Shown in pieces: positions 5,809-14,491 of a stretch of DNA of 64,000 bases. Positions within the stretch are counted from its first letter, which is position 1. Each line of letters starts with the position of its first letter. The stretch comes from Actinomycetota bacterium (lineage in GTDB: Bacteria; Actinomycetota; Acidimicrobiia; Acidimicrobiales; RAAP-2): NCBI GenBank assembly GCA_029850535.1, contig JARCRU010000103.1:1-64000 (forward strand), written 5' to 3'. The notes under the pieces were generated by a model. It saw only the letters and a list, made by a program, of their open reading frames with translations, was not told the DNA's origin and made no database searches. The position numbers and the translations under genes were made by a program.

Positions 5809-7236
5809 TCAGCCACAATTCTCCCCCCATATATTTTGTCGAGAATATTCCAGCACGAGATCTTGCCGCTCTTCTGGTGTAAGAAGGTTTAGTGCTCTCT
5901 CTTGATCCACACTGGACAAATTGGCGCTATGACGGTCGATCGCCGACGGCATCGGGACAGAAGAAAGCACCGCTTGAGCCTGAGTTGGAGTTCGGAAAGT
6001 CATTATGCGGCCACGAGTTTCCGCCAGGGAGGCTGCGAGGAGGGAAGGAAAGTCCTCAGCAACCGTCATGTCAAGCTTGTTGACGTTGATTCGTAGAAGA
6101 GGCCCTGAGTCCTCAAAGCTGAGGTACGTAGCCACGGGCACAGAGAGCGCACGTAGAGCGTGACCGAAGTAAAACGGATCAACCTTCTCCGAAACGAAGA
6201 ACGCTACCGACGCTCCTTCAGGATGTCCCAGCACTTCCGTGACAGGGCAGTCGTTTAGTGCATCTTCGCATGCTTTGCGCTTGGCTAATAATTCACCAGC
6301 TAGGCGAAGATATCCGCTTTCGCCTGTACACTGAAGCGCAATCCACGACGCGCCGACTGGCGCTGCTGGCCGAGTAGACGCTATAGAATTCCCAACGATA
6401 ATGTACCCCGGCCATCGAGTCCATGTGAAGTGGAGTCGTCGCCATGCACCTGGCTCGGATAGCAGCAATAGCGATGCGAGGGGCGGGACTGGACCAAACT
6501 TGTGAAGGTCCACTGACAGCGAAGTAACGCCCGATACAGAGAGATCAAAAGGGGTCGTTCCGGTCTGCCGAGCAGCGAGCCACGGAAGAACCCAACCGCC
6601 TGCGCATGCGTCCACATGAAGGGGAATTCTGTTCTTGGCGGTGAACGCAGCAATGTCTTGGATTGGGTCCACGGTGCCGTGACAAGCGCTGGTTGCTGAC
6701 AAGACAATCAGGGCGGTATCCTCGTCAATTACTGACGTCACGTAATCCGCATCAGGAACTCCTGACTGCAAACCTACCGGCACGGTCTTGACCTTTAGAC
6801 CGAGATAGCGAGCGCCTTTATGAACGGAAGGGTGAATTGTATTTGGTACGACAATGAATGGGATGTGTTGTCTCGTCCTCGGTGTGCGCCCTTCCCATTC
6901 GTCGAGAGCGAGTCTCATCGCCAGAAGGATTGACTCGCTTCCTCCGCTTGTGAATATGCCGCGGGTCAATGGACCTCCACCAAGGTGGTGCGCAGCAGCA
7001 GCAATGATGCTCCGCTCCATAAGTGCGAGACCTGGCGGCACGTCTGGAGGAAGAATTTTCTCCCGTAGGAGAGCCAAGTAGCCAACGTCAACAACGTCGT
7101 CTATGCTCGAGGTACTGGGATTACGGACACAAAGGCCCGGCATCAGGTCTTGGAACTCCGCCAAAACCTCCGCGGCAGGCCGTTCCACCGACGGTAACGC
7201 GAATTCCTTTTCGCGCTGCTGCATTCCCTCGCTCAC
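5809..7236 (-). CDS. PLP-dependent lyase/decarboxylase of the sphingosine-1-phosphate lyase group
   Basis: 475 residues. Family landmarks are GIFTSGGSESILLA (93-106), HVDACAGGWVLPW (207-219, with D209 to hold the PLP nitrogen) and GVTSLSVDLHKFG (236-248), where K246 is the Schiff-base lysine. GNSIASTRPAAPVGASWIAL fits the sphingosine-1-phosphate lyase branch rather than glutamate decarboxylases. The last about 75 residues are an extension outside the fold, ending EYSRQNIWGENCG. It may decarboxylate or cleave an amino-acid-derived substrate for the cluster product, but the substrate is unknown. Start is GTG 7236 or ATG 7224. It is the first gene of the minus-strand cluster, 129 bases before the peptide gene. 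Confidence 0.8.
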   Translation of the reverse strand: MSEGMQQREKEFALPSVERPAAEVLAEFQDLMPGLCVRNPSTSSIDDVVDVGYLALLREKILPPDVPPGLALMERSIIAAAAHHLGGGPLTRGIFTSGGSESILLAMRLALDEWEGRTPRTRQHIPFIVVPNTIHPSVHKGARYLGLKVKTVPVGLQSGVPDADYVTSVIDEDTALIVLSATSACHGTVDPIQDIAAFTAKNRIPLHVDACAGGWVLPWLAARQTGTTPFDLSVSGVTSLSVDLHKFGPVPPLASLLLLSEPGAWRRLHFTWTRWPGYIIVGNSIASTRPAAPVGASWIALQCTGESGYLRLAGELLAKRKACEDALNDCPVTEVLGHPEGASVAFFVSEKVDPFYFGHALRALSVPVATYLSFEDSGPLLRINVNKLDMTVAEDFPSLLAASLAETRGRIMTFRTPTQAQAVLSSVPMPSAIDRHSANLSSVDQERALNLLTPEERQDLVLEYSRQNIWGENCG

Positions 7237-7836
7237 GCTTCGCTACTGTACCACCATGCCGTTCGCCAGTTACGAGTCAGTTGCACCATCTACTGAGACT
7301 CGCGTAATACAGTGACAGCCTGGTCATAAGGAAAGGCCGGTGTGTCGCAGGAACGCGAACGCCAAGTCCTTCTCTTTTCTGATTCGACGGACACCTCGTC
7401 GCGCGTGATATTCGGTTTCACTGATGGTGTCGACACACAGGTTCGCCAACTCGAATACGTAAAGAAAGTTCTCACACGTAGCACTTCGAGAGGAGCCAGT
7501 GGTCGCGCGGGGCCGTAGGTTTCGCGCGACCACTGGCTCGTACTACGTTCTGACCCGAATACTTATCGCTGGCAGCGTGCAGAAAAGGAAGACGGTCGTG
7601 AAAATGCATCGCGGGATCGCAGATTTCGTCGTTTTGCCGTCTACGTCGGTACGAGGCTGACTTGGCGTGTCGGCCACAGCCGAGGCTTGTTCGCAAAGCA
7701 CTGAGACGTTGACGTTGACAACCTACTGGCGGTGGGGGCGACGATTTTGGTCCATGCTTTGCCTGATGAGTGGCGCTCTGGTTAGATAATTTGAAAACTT
7801 TGGTGATTTTGGCTCCGAACTCCCATCTAAGGGGGT
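7237..7836. other. 600-base divergent gap with a perfect 16-bp inverted repeat
   Basis: No convincing gene was found here; the short frames have no ribosome binding sites or family matches. At 7493-7508 and 7524-7539 lie perfect inverted arms (GAGCCAGTGGTCGCGC and its complement) with a 15-base loop. No T-run follows, so it is not an obvious terminator. The gap lies between the PLP enzyme and the mobility-module regulator. The repeat could be an operator, a transfer locus or a replication origin of the element. Confidence 0.6.
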
Positions 7837-9153
7837 GTGAAACAGCATTCGGGAATCAAGTTACCGACAGCGTCGAAGGTGACGTTGGCGGGATTCGATC
7901 CTGAGTGTGAGAAACCCAATGACAGATTCGTTGGCGAGTTTCTCCGTGCTCTTCGTGAAGAGAAGGGACTGGACCAAATTGGACTGGCTGAGATGGTTCG
8001 ATGCTCACCGAGTCTGATATCGAAGTTCGAATCAGGCAGCCAACCGGTTAAAACTACCGGACGAGGCGTGCGCCTACTGGCGGCTCTCGGCACTTCCGTT
8101 CGTGAATTGGAAGACGTCGAGCGTGGCGACGAAAGTGGCAAAGAAACCGTAGACCGTCTTCTTCTGGTCGTAAGCGCTGCTATTACCGCGCCGAAACTCG
8201 TGAACACGCTGAGTCGATCTCGTAGAGAGAAGTTGTCGGAGCATTGCGAAACGGCATTGAGCATGGCCTTCGAGGGTCGGTACGCACTATTTGGTGTGAG
8301 GTTGTCCCGGTTGACGAACGAACTTCAGTGGATACGTGCAAATGCCAAGACCCGTGAGGCAAAAGAGGACGCGCGTGAGACGCTGTCTCAGTTGTATCGG
8401 GCGACGAGTGAAATTCTCACGGCGCTTGATGAGTTTGACATGGCCGAGGTCGCAGCAAATTTAGCAATCAGGGTAGGCGAAGAGCCCGGTGATGCCACTA
8501 CTACCAAGTGCCTACTGGTTCACGCAAATATTGCGAAAGCGCGCACGTATTTGGGTCGGGGCTATCCGGTACGAGCCAATCAGCTTCTGAATGGCGTGCA
8601 GACGCTATACGAGGAATTGGGCAAGGCCGGTCATGGTGACTCGTTGGTAGCTGTCGTCGCGTGGTTGGCGGCTAGCGGTGAGACACACGCCCGTTTGGGT
8701 GATACGAAGCAAGCAAAACACCTTTACCGGTCCGCGATGAATTTTGCACGCAAAGTGACGCCAGTACGTAGTGGCGAATCTCTTCGCCCTGGACCAGTCG
8801 TAACGCCGAGCAATATTGCGCTGATGGCACTTCGAACATTGGGTGAAGCGGGAGACGGCATGAGCGCGCAGGAATTCGCGAATACCGTGGACTTCGAGAT
8901 TTTGAGCCGTGACGAGCAGTTGTCCGTATGGATAGCGATTGCGAAATCGTACTGCCTCTGCAAGGAGCCAACGAAGGCCCTGACCATGCTGCGAAAAGTA
9001 CAGAAGTTAGCTCCGTCTGAACTACGCGTGCGAGGAGATGTCGTCATGGTTCTCACTGAAATACGACACCAGCTCGTTACGTCCGACGTTGAGACATTCG
9101 ATCGCTGGATATGCAGTCTCTTCGCCTCGTCTCACGTCGCCTCATCACTCTGA
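7837..9153 (+). CDS. XRE-type regulator with TPR-like C-terminal region
   Basis: 438 residues. Residues 33-90 form an XRE helix-turn-helix (FLRALREEKGLDQIGLAEMV, then CSPSLISKFESGSQP). The remaining 340 residues are helical with TPR-like pairs (for example ARTYLGRGYPVRANQLLNGV and HARLGDTKQAKHLYRSAM), as in Actinobacterial element regulators that sense a peptide or partner protein. Start is GTG 7837, close behind TAAGGGGGT. The spacing is tight, so a later start is possible. It is divergent from the peptide cluster and upstream of the transfer and replication genes, so it may control either. The target is unknown. Confidence 0.7.
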   Translation: MKQHSGIKLPTASKVTLAGFDPECEKPNDRFVGEFLRALREEKGLDQIGLAEMVRCSPSLISKFESGSQPVKTTGRGVRLLAALGTSVRELEDVERGDESGKETVDRLLLVVSAAITAPKLVNTLSRSRREKLSEHCETALSMAFEGRYALFGVRLSRLTNELQWIRANAKTREAKEDARETLSQLYRATSEILTALDEFDMAEVAANLAIRVGEEPGDATTTKCLLVHANIAKARTYLGRGYPVRANQLLNGVQTLYEELGKAGHGDSLVAVVAWLAASGETHARLGDTKQAKHLYRSAMNFARKVTPVRSGESLRPGPVVTPSNIALMALRTLGEAGDGMSAQEFANTVDFEILSRDEQLSVWIAIAKSYCLCKEPTKALTMLRKVQKLAPSELRVRGDVVMVLTEIRHQLVTSDVETFDRWICSLFASSHVASSL

Positions 9154-9329
9154 GCGTTCACCTGGAACTGTTCGGTCCCTTAAAAACGCCTTCGCGACCA
9201 CGGAAATGTCACCAACTAGTAACGCCATTACGACTTTGCGGCATTTTTGATCGCGATACATCGCCTCTCACGTTTGATGGTTCTGCCGAGCAATTCGGTG
9301 CAGTTCAACCGCCGTGGAAAGGAATTAAG

Positions 9330-9680
9330 TTGCGACACGCTATCAAAACAGAGGACCTGAGCGCTATCGCGCTCGGTCCACCGACCGAGGTCGTCGATTT
9401 CAAGACGAAGACCCCGAAACTCGACAGCGACGGTAAGGGCATCTACAGCCTTCCCGTGGCTGCCATGAGTGGCGGTGAGCAGGAAATAATCACGGTCAGG
9501 TCAACGCAGTTTGCCAAGGGCATTACTGCGGGTGCCGCCGTCAGGTTCATCGAACTGGTGATTTCCAACTGGGAGTTTTCCGGCAAGAGCGGAGTCACGT
9601 TCTACGCAGAATCGGTTCAGCTCGCCGATGCCACCAGCGCCGCTGTCCCCGCCAAGCCGCCGACGTCAGTCACGGCCTAA
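9330..9680 (+). CDS. Small conserved-looking protein of the mobility module, unknown function
   Basis: 116 residues from a TTG at 9330, chosen because GGAAAGGAATTAAG stands directly before it; the open frame reaches back to 9111 without a start signal. The protein is mostly beta-strand in character (GIYSLPVAAMSGGEQEIITV, FIELVISNWEFSGKSGVTFY) and ends in an Ala/Pro/Thr tail. I do not recognise the family. Small proteins of this size lie just upstream of the FtsK-type pump in other AICEs. Single-strand binding or a helper role in transfer would be guesses. Confidence 0.6.
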   Translation: MRHAIKTEDLSAIALGPPTEVVDFKTKTPKLDSDGKGIYSLPVAAMSGGEQEIITVRSTQFAKGITAGAAVRFIELVISNWEFSGKSGVTFYAESVQLADATSAAVPAKPPTSVTA

Positions 9681-9691
9681 CTACAGACACA

Positions 9692-9725
9692 ACGGGTCCC
9701 GGGAGTTCACGCTCTCGGGGCCCGT
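9692..9725 (+). terminator. GC-rich hairpin between the small protein and the FtsK gene
   Basis: ACGGGTCCCGGGAG and CTCTCGGGGCCCGT pair at 12 of 14 positions around TTCACG. There is no T-run. It may be an attenuator or mRNA-stabilising structure. The FtsK gene has its own AAAGGAG ribosome binding site 15 bases downstream. Confidence 0.45.
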
Positions 9726-9740
9726 AATGCAAAGGAGTTC

Positions 9741-11081
9741 ATGATGACGACCCAACCACGAAAGACGCCGTTGGCTCCGGTGGAGAAAACCAACTGGGAA
9801 GTAGGACGGGAACTGATCCGTGACTGGTGGGTGAACGCGGCGCTACTGGGTACGCCGAGTGCGCTGTTGACGTATCTCTACTTCAAGTTCGGACCGGTGG
9901 CGACGAGTGGCGTGGGTGTGCTGCTCATTGGGATCAGCGTAGGAGTGCCGATCGTGCGACGTTGGATTGTTCGCAGTTGGCACGACGCCGGGGTGCGCCG
10001 TACGCTTTACCTGGCGATAGCTGACGAACGCGGCATTCTGCGCGAACGACCACCCAAAATCAAAAAAGTTCGGCGCTACGAGTTCGGCGACGAGGTGGTA
10101 CTGAAACTCGGACGGGGCACGTCGGTCAACGACGTCACGAACGCGCTGGACACCCTCGTTGCCACCCTGAAAGCTCGCGGCGCGCGTGTCTCGGCCAACG
10201 CAGCCAACAAGAACCTCGTAACTCTCAAGATCATTCGTTCCGATCCGTTTGACTCGGACGTCTTGGCGAGTCCACTCCTCGACCGGGATCGCTTTGACAT
10301 TTTCAACCCGATTCCGCTTGGTCTCAGTGAGGAAGGTGTGATGACCACATTGTCGTTGGCCGAACTTAATGCACTCTTAGGTGGAGCGCCAGGTTCCGGC
10401 AAATCCGTGGCGCTGTCGATACTCGTCGCGGCGTGCGCGCTGGACCCGAACGTCGATCTCTGGCTCTTTGACGGCAAGCTCGTCGAGCTCGCTGCGTGGT
10501 CGATCTGCGCGCGTCGCTTCGTGGGCCCCGACCTTGAGCTCGCGATCGCGGTGCTTGAAGAACTTCGCGACAAGATGAACTCGCGCTACCAAGAACTCCT
10601 GGCGAGAGGACTGCGTAATGTGGCCCGTGACGGCACTATGCGACTGCACGTCATTGTCATCGACGAGCTCGCTCTGTACGTCGCGGGCGTCGATAAGAAG
10701 CTCGCCAGTCGCTTCGCCGACCTGTTGCGCGATCTAGTGTCGCGAGGTCGGGCGGCGGGCGTGATCGTCCTTGCCGCGACTCAGAAGCCCTCCGCCGACG
10801 TCATCCCCTCGGCGCTACGCGATCTCTTTGTCATCCGGTGGGCCTTTCGCTGCACTACCCGAGAGGCGAGCGACACCGTGCTCGGTAGCGGTTGGGCGTC
10901 CCAGGGCTTCTCGGCGGCGGACATTGGAGCGGATAACCACGGCGTGGGGCTGCTGCTTCACGAGAGCGGCACGCCAATTCGCCTGAAGACGTCCTACCTC
11001 AACGACGCCGACATCCGAACGATCGCCGAGCGGGGTCGGCGACTTCGCGCCGCATCCGAGCCAGAAGACAATCCGTGGTAG
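9741..11081 (+). CDS. FtsK/SpoIIIE-type DNA translocase (TraSA-like) of an AICE
   Basis: 446 residues. Two membrane segments lie at about 31-50 and 53-72, then a FtsK-type motor: Walker A GGAPGSGKS at 214-222, Walker B VIVIDE at 304-309, and the ATQKPSADVIP motif near 346. In pSAM2 and relatives such proteins move double-stranded DNA between mycelial cells without a type IV secretion system. The length and absence of a gamma domain fit TraSA, not cell-division FtsK. Start is ATG 9741 or 9744 behind AAAGGAG. The stop overlaps the rep start by 7 bases, so the two are translationally coupled. Confidence 0.88.
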   Translation: MMTTQPRKTPLAPVEKTNWEVGRELIRDWWVNAALLGTPSALLTYLYFKFGPVATSGVGVLLIGISVGVPIVRRWIVRSWHDAGVRRTLYLAIADERGILRERPPKIKKVRRYEFGDEVVLKLGRGTSVNDVTNALDTLVATLKARGARVSANAANKNLVTLKIIRSDPFDSDVLASPLLDRDRFDIFNPIPLGLSEEGVMTTLSLAELNALLGGAPGSGKSVALSILVAACALDPNVDLWLFDGKLVELAAWSICARRFVGPDLELAIAVLEELRDKMNSRYQELLARGLRNVARDGTMRLHVIVIDELALYVAGVDKKLASRFADLLRDLVSRGRAAGVIVLAATQKPSADVIPSALRDLFVIRWAFRCTTREASDTVLGSGWASQGFSAADIGADNHGVGLLLHESGTPIRLKTSYLNDADIRTIAERGRRLRAASEPEDNPW

Positions 11082-12595
11082 TCAACCGGAGCGTTAGCGC
11101 GCTGCTCGACGATCGAGTGTTGAGCGGTGTTGCGGCACGTACCCGCACCACGGCCACTCTGGAGCGCTTCAACGAACAGGGTGAACGCTGTGGCTGGTGC
11201 GCCCACCCGATCCGCCTGATCGGCTCGGTGACGTCAGTGGACTCAGCGACCGGAGAGGTCGTGCGTACCTACTCCACGAACGACGAGTCCGACGGCCTAC
11301 TACTGAAGGCCTGTGGTACGAGAAGGGCCACCCGATGCCCCTCGTGCGCCGCCACCTACGCGAGCGACGCCCGAATGCTCGTGCGCTCGGGACTGTCGGG
11401 TGGCAAGGGCGTGCCCGACACGGTGTCGACACACCCGATGGTCTTTGCCACGTTCACCGCCCCGAGCTTTGGCGCCGTGCACGGCACTCGTTCGAAGAAT
11501 GCACCCTGTCGACCCGGTGTCAAGGGTCAGCGCTGCGCCCACGGCAAGAGCCTCAGTTGCTGGCATCGACACCACGACGGCGACGCGCTACTGGGTCAGC
11601 CGCTCTGTGGCGAATGCTACGACTACGAGCGCGCGGTGCTCTGGAACGCGACCTGCCCCGAACTCTGGCGGCGCACCACCATCTACGTGCGCCGAGAGTT
11701 GGCCCGTCAACTCGATCTCAGTGTCACGCAGCTCGATCGCGAAGTCCGACTCTCGTTCGTGAAGGTGGCCGAGTTCCAACGTCGAGGCGTGGTGCACCTG
11801 CACGCGGTCATCCGACTCGACAACCGCGACGACGAGGGCATGGTGCCCGCAATTGGGGTCGATACCGCGATGTTAACTGCGGCTATTCATGCGGCGACCT
11901 CGAAGGTGTCGGCTCCGTTGCCCCTCGGGTTCTCCGACGAGCCGCTCGGTCTCGCGCGCTGGGGTCAACAACTTGACGTGCGCGTCATCGCCAGTAGTGA
12001 ACCAGATGAAACGCACGCAGACGGATCACGCGCTGACACGAGTTCAGGGTCGAATAGTTCGCGCGCAATCGCTAACTACATCGCCAAGTACTCGACCAAG
12101 TCCACCGACGACGCGGGTGCGCTCGATCATCGCTTGACGAGTCTCGATGACCTCGACGACTGTCGGGTGACCGGCCATCTTCGTCGACTGGTTGAGACCG
12201 CGTGGAATCTGGGGGCGCGATCGCACCTCGCGCGCCTGCGGGCCTGGGCGCACTCGCTCGGCTTCGGTGGTCACTGGCTTACCAAGTCAAGGCGCTACTC
12301 GGTCACGTTCTCGTTCCTTCGCCGCCAGCGTCAAGCGTGGCAGGTCAGGCGCACCAACCCCACGACGACAGGGACGACGATCAACCTGGGCCTATGGAAA
12401 TGGGTCGGAACAGGGTGGCTCACGGCGGGCGACGAGTGGCTCGCGGCGTTGGGCCATCGAACCCGAGCGCGTTCTCGCATCGAGGCGCGTGAGACGTTTG
12501 ACCATGAGAAGAGCCAGAACGCCGTGTGGACGTGGGCTGGCGACGACGACAGCTCCCTTGGCGTCAGTCCTGGCGTGGGGGTGCGATGGTCGTGA
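11075..12595 (+). CDS. Rolling-circle replication initiator (RepSA-like, HUH endonuclease)
   Basis: 506 residues from GTG 11075. N-terminal cysteines (CGWC, CPSC, CGECYDYE) form likely zinc sites. The HUH metal motif is VVHLHAVIRL (His 241 and 243), and the nicking tyrosine motif is ANYIAKYSTKS (Tyr 335 and 339), both as in pSAM2 RepSA. It should nick the element's origin to begin rolling-circle replication after excision. The gene lies between the translocase and a short gene preceding the integrase, the order rep - small gene - int seen in pSAM2. Start overlaps the FtsK stop. Confidence 0.85.
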   Translation: MVVNRSVSALLDDRVLSGVAARTRTTATLERFNEQGERCGWCAHPIRLIGSVTSVDSATGEVVRTYSTNDESDGLLLKACGTRRATRCPSCAATYASDARMLVRSGLSGGKGVPDTVSTHPMVFATFTAPSFGAVHGTRSKNAPCRPGVKGQRCAHGKSLSCWHRHHDGDALLGQPLCGECYDYERAVLWNATCPELWRRTTIYVRRELARQLDLSVTQLDREVRLSFVKVAEFQRRGVVHLHAVIRLDNRDDEGMVPAIGVDTAMLTAAIHAATSKVSAPLPLGFSDEPLGLARWGQQLDVRVIASSEPDETHADGSRADTSSGSNSSRAIANYIAKYSTKSTDDAGALDHRLTSLDDLDDCRVTGHLRRLVETAWNLGARSHLARLRAWAHSLGFGGHWLTKSRRYSVTFSFLRRQRQAWQVRRTNPTTTGTTINLGLWKWVGTGWLTAGDEWLAALGHRTRARSRIEARETFDHEKSQNAVWTWAGDDDSSLGVSPGVGVRWS

Positions 12596-12897
12596 CGTCG
12601 CGCAAGAACCCCCGTCCGAAGGTCGCCTACCCCGGCTCCCGTGGCCCCGGACCCCGTGGCCCCGGACCTGGCCGACCCGTGCAACCCCCTCGACCAACGA
12701 CCCCGAAGGAAAATACTTCAGGTTTGCTGGTTATCAACGCACCCGTCTTCGTCGATCTCTCGAACGCCGACGAGACCCGCGCGACAGTCGCGCTGGCAAC
12801 GCTGCTCGGGTCCGTGCTCGTCCGAACGGTGTCGGGGGGCCGACCCAGCGGTGCCGTGATCGAACCCTCCGATGTCACAGCGTCGACGCATGGTTGA
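12586..12897 (+). CDS. Small Gly/Pro-rich-headed protein between rep and integrase
   Basis: 103 residues starting at ATG 12586, overlapping the rep stop by 10 bases. The head is basic and repetitive (GSRGPGPRGPGPGRP), encoded by a tandem repeat of CCCCGTGGCCCCGGA. The rest (LLVINAPVFVDLSNADETRA and following) is a compact alpha/beta stretch. I see no helix-turn-helix, so it does not look like the excisionase expected at this position in pSAM2. It could still be a directionality factor of another type. Function unknown. Confidence 0.5.
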   Translation: MVVTSRKNPRPKVAYPGSRGPGPRGPGPGRPVQPPRPTTPKENTSGLLVINAPVFVDLSNADETRATVALATLLGSVLVRTVSGGRPSGAVIEPSDVTASTHG

Positions 12898-12961
12898 CTA
12901 GCAACGTGGACGTTCACTGTGTTTGAAGCAGTGTCCACCGACAGCGATTGAGGAGAGAGCC

Positions 12962-14491
12962 GTGCGCATCGCCACCTACACCCGGATTTCGACCGACGAG
13001 GTCAACCAGCCCTACTCCCTCGGCGCCCAGTCCGAGAAACTGAGCAACTACGTCGCGAGTCAAGAGGACTGGGAACTGGTATCCACCTTCACCGACCAGA
13101 TGTCGGGCGCCAAGTTAGAGCGCCCCGGACTCAACGGTGCGCTACGCGCCGCCAAGGCTGGAAAGTTCGATCTCCTGCTCGTCTATCGCGTCGACCGATT
13201 GTCGCGCAGCGTGCGCGGGCTCGCCGAGATACTGGAGACCCTCGACGGGGTGAACGTCGGCTTTCGCTCGGCGACCGAACCCTTCGACACGACGTCACCG
13301 GCGGGTCGCATGATGGTCCAGATGCTCGGCGTTTTTGCCGAATTTGAACGAGCGACGATTATCGACCGGGTGATCGCGGGCATGGACCGCAAGGCGAGCC
13401 TCGGCGGCTGGTGCGGCGGTGTCGCCCCCTACGGCTACCGCGCGGTGAAGGGCGAGGGCCGCCTCAGCGTGGACGAGTTAGAAGCACCCCTCGTGCCCGT
13501 CCTCTTCGACCTCTACGCCAACCAGCATCTCGGCAGTCACGCCGTCGCCAACTGGCTCAACGCTGCGGGCCTCGTGACCCGCTCGGGCCGTCCCTGGTCG
13601 TTCAAGTCGGTCCTCACGGTGCTGCGCAGTCGGGTCTACCTCGGCCAGGTCCGCTACCGCGACGGGTGGTGCGACGGCAGTCACTCCGCCCTCATTGACG
13701 AAGAACTCTTTGCCGCCGCACAGGTCATCCTCGACGAACGCGGTGAGGACAGCGCCAAGCGCGCGACCAACGCCTCGGACTACCTGCTCACCGGACTCGT
13801 CGTCTGCAACAACTGCGGACAGCACTTCGCGGGCACGCGCGCGACCGGTCGCAACGAGACCTACCGCTACTACACCTGCGGATCACGCCAGCGCTACGGC
13901 ACCAAGACCTGTAGCGCTGACCGGCTACCCGCCGACGTGCTCGATAGCGCCATCATCGAATCGTTGCTCGCCGCCTACGAGGACTCGGACCTCTTTCGCG
14001 CTGCCGTTGGCCAAGCACAACTACAAGCCCGCGACGGTCATTCGCGTCACGACGACGAACTCCTAGCCGTCTCCAATGAACTCGCCAAGGTCGACACCAG
14101 TGTTGACCGCTACCTACGAGCCTTCGAGTCGGGTTCCATGCCCGAGGCACTGTGCGGTGAACGAGTGAAGGAACTCGCCACTCGCGCGACCGTTCTTCGG
14201 GCACGCCGCGAAGAACTGAACGAGGAGATGGAACAGGCCGAGATCACGTGCGCCTCGCCCGAGGAACTCGCGACACTGCGCGACCGCGTGAACGAGGCCA
14301 TCGCCGAAGGCTCACCAGCCGTGGTTAAATCACTCCTACAGGCCCTCATTCACGAAATTCGAGTGGACAGCCGCAACGCCATTCAGCCCGTCTTTCGCGT
14401 GCCTTTGGCTGGCGACGCCATGGCGGGCGATGCGGTTCGCGCACCGTCCCGGTCGGTGGGCGCTGAGGGACTCGAACCCCCGACCTGCTGA
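12962..14491 (+). CDS. Large serine integrase
   Basis: About 509 residues from GTG 12962, behind GAGGAGAGA. The resolvase domain begins VRIATYTRISTDE with Ser10 as nucleophile, followed by RVDRLSRS and GVFAEFERATI. The recombinase domain includes GGVAPYGYRA and the FKSVLTVLRSRVYLGQVRY segment. A zinc ribbon follows (CNNCGQHF, YYTCGSRQRYGTKTC), then a coiled coil at about 375-440. The last residues, GAEGLEPPTC, come from reading into a copy of a tRNA-Val 3' half, so the gene ends inside the attachment site. It should integrate and excise the pSAM2-like element. In pSAM2 itself the integrase is of the tyrosine type. Confidence 0.9.
   Translation: MRIATYTRISTDEVNQPYSLGAQSEKLSNYVASQEDWELVSTFTDQMSGAKLERPGLNGALRAAKAGKFDLLLVYRVDRLSRSVRGLAEILETLDGVNVGFRSATEPFDTTSPAGRMMVQMLGVFAEFERATIIDRVIAGMDRKASLGGWCGGVAPYGYRAVKGEGRLSVDELEAPLVPVLFDLYANQHLGSHAVANWLNAAGLVTRSGRPWSFKSVLTVLRSRVYLGQVRYRDGWCDGSHSALIDEELFAAAQVILDERGEDSAKRATNASDYLLTGLVVCNNCGQHFAGTRATGRNETYRYYTCGSRQRYGTKTCSADRLPADVLDSAIIESLLAAYEDSDLFRAAVGQAQLQARDGHSRHDDELLAVSNELAKVDTSVDRYLRAFESGSMPEALCGERVKELATRATVLRARREELNEEMEQAEITCASPEELATLRDRVNEAIAEGSPAVVKSLLQALIHEIRVDSRNAIQPVFRVPLAGDAMAGDAVRAPSRSVGAEGLEPPTC

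Noticed and set aside
5707-5892. Plus-strand frame MTGSYHPNVELF.. near the peptide gene
   Set aside because: No RBS and partly overlapping the PLP enzyme end; the minus-strand 17-codon frame has far better start signals.
7290-7696. Short minus-strand frames in the divergent gap
   Set aside because: Overlapping one another, without RBS or motifs; the region carries a 16-bp palindrome, more consistent with regulatory DNA.
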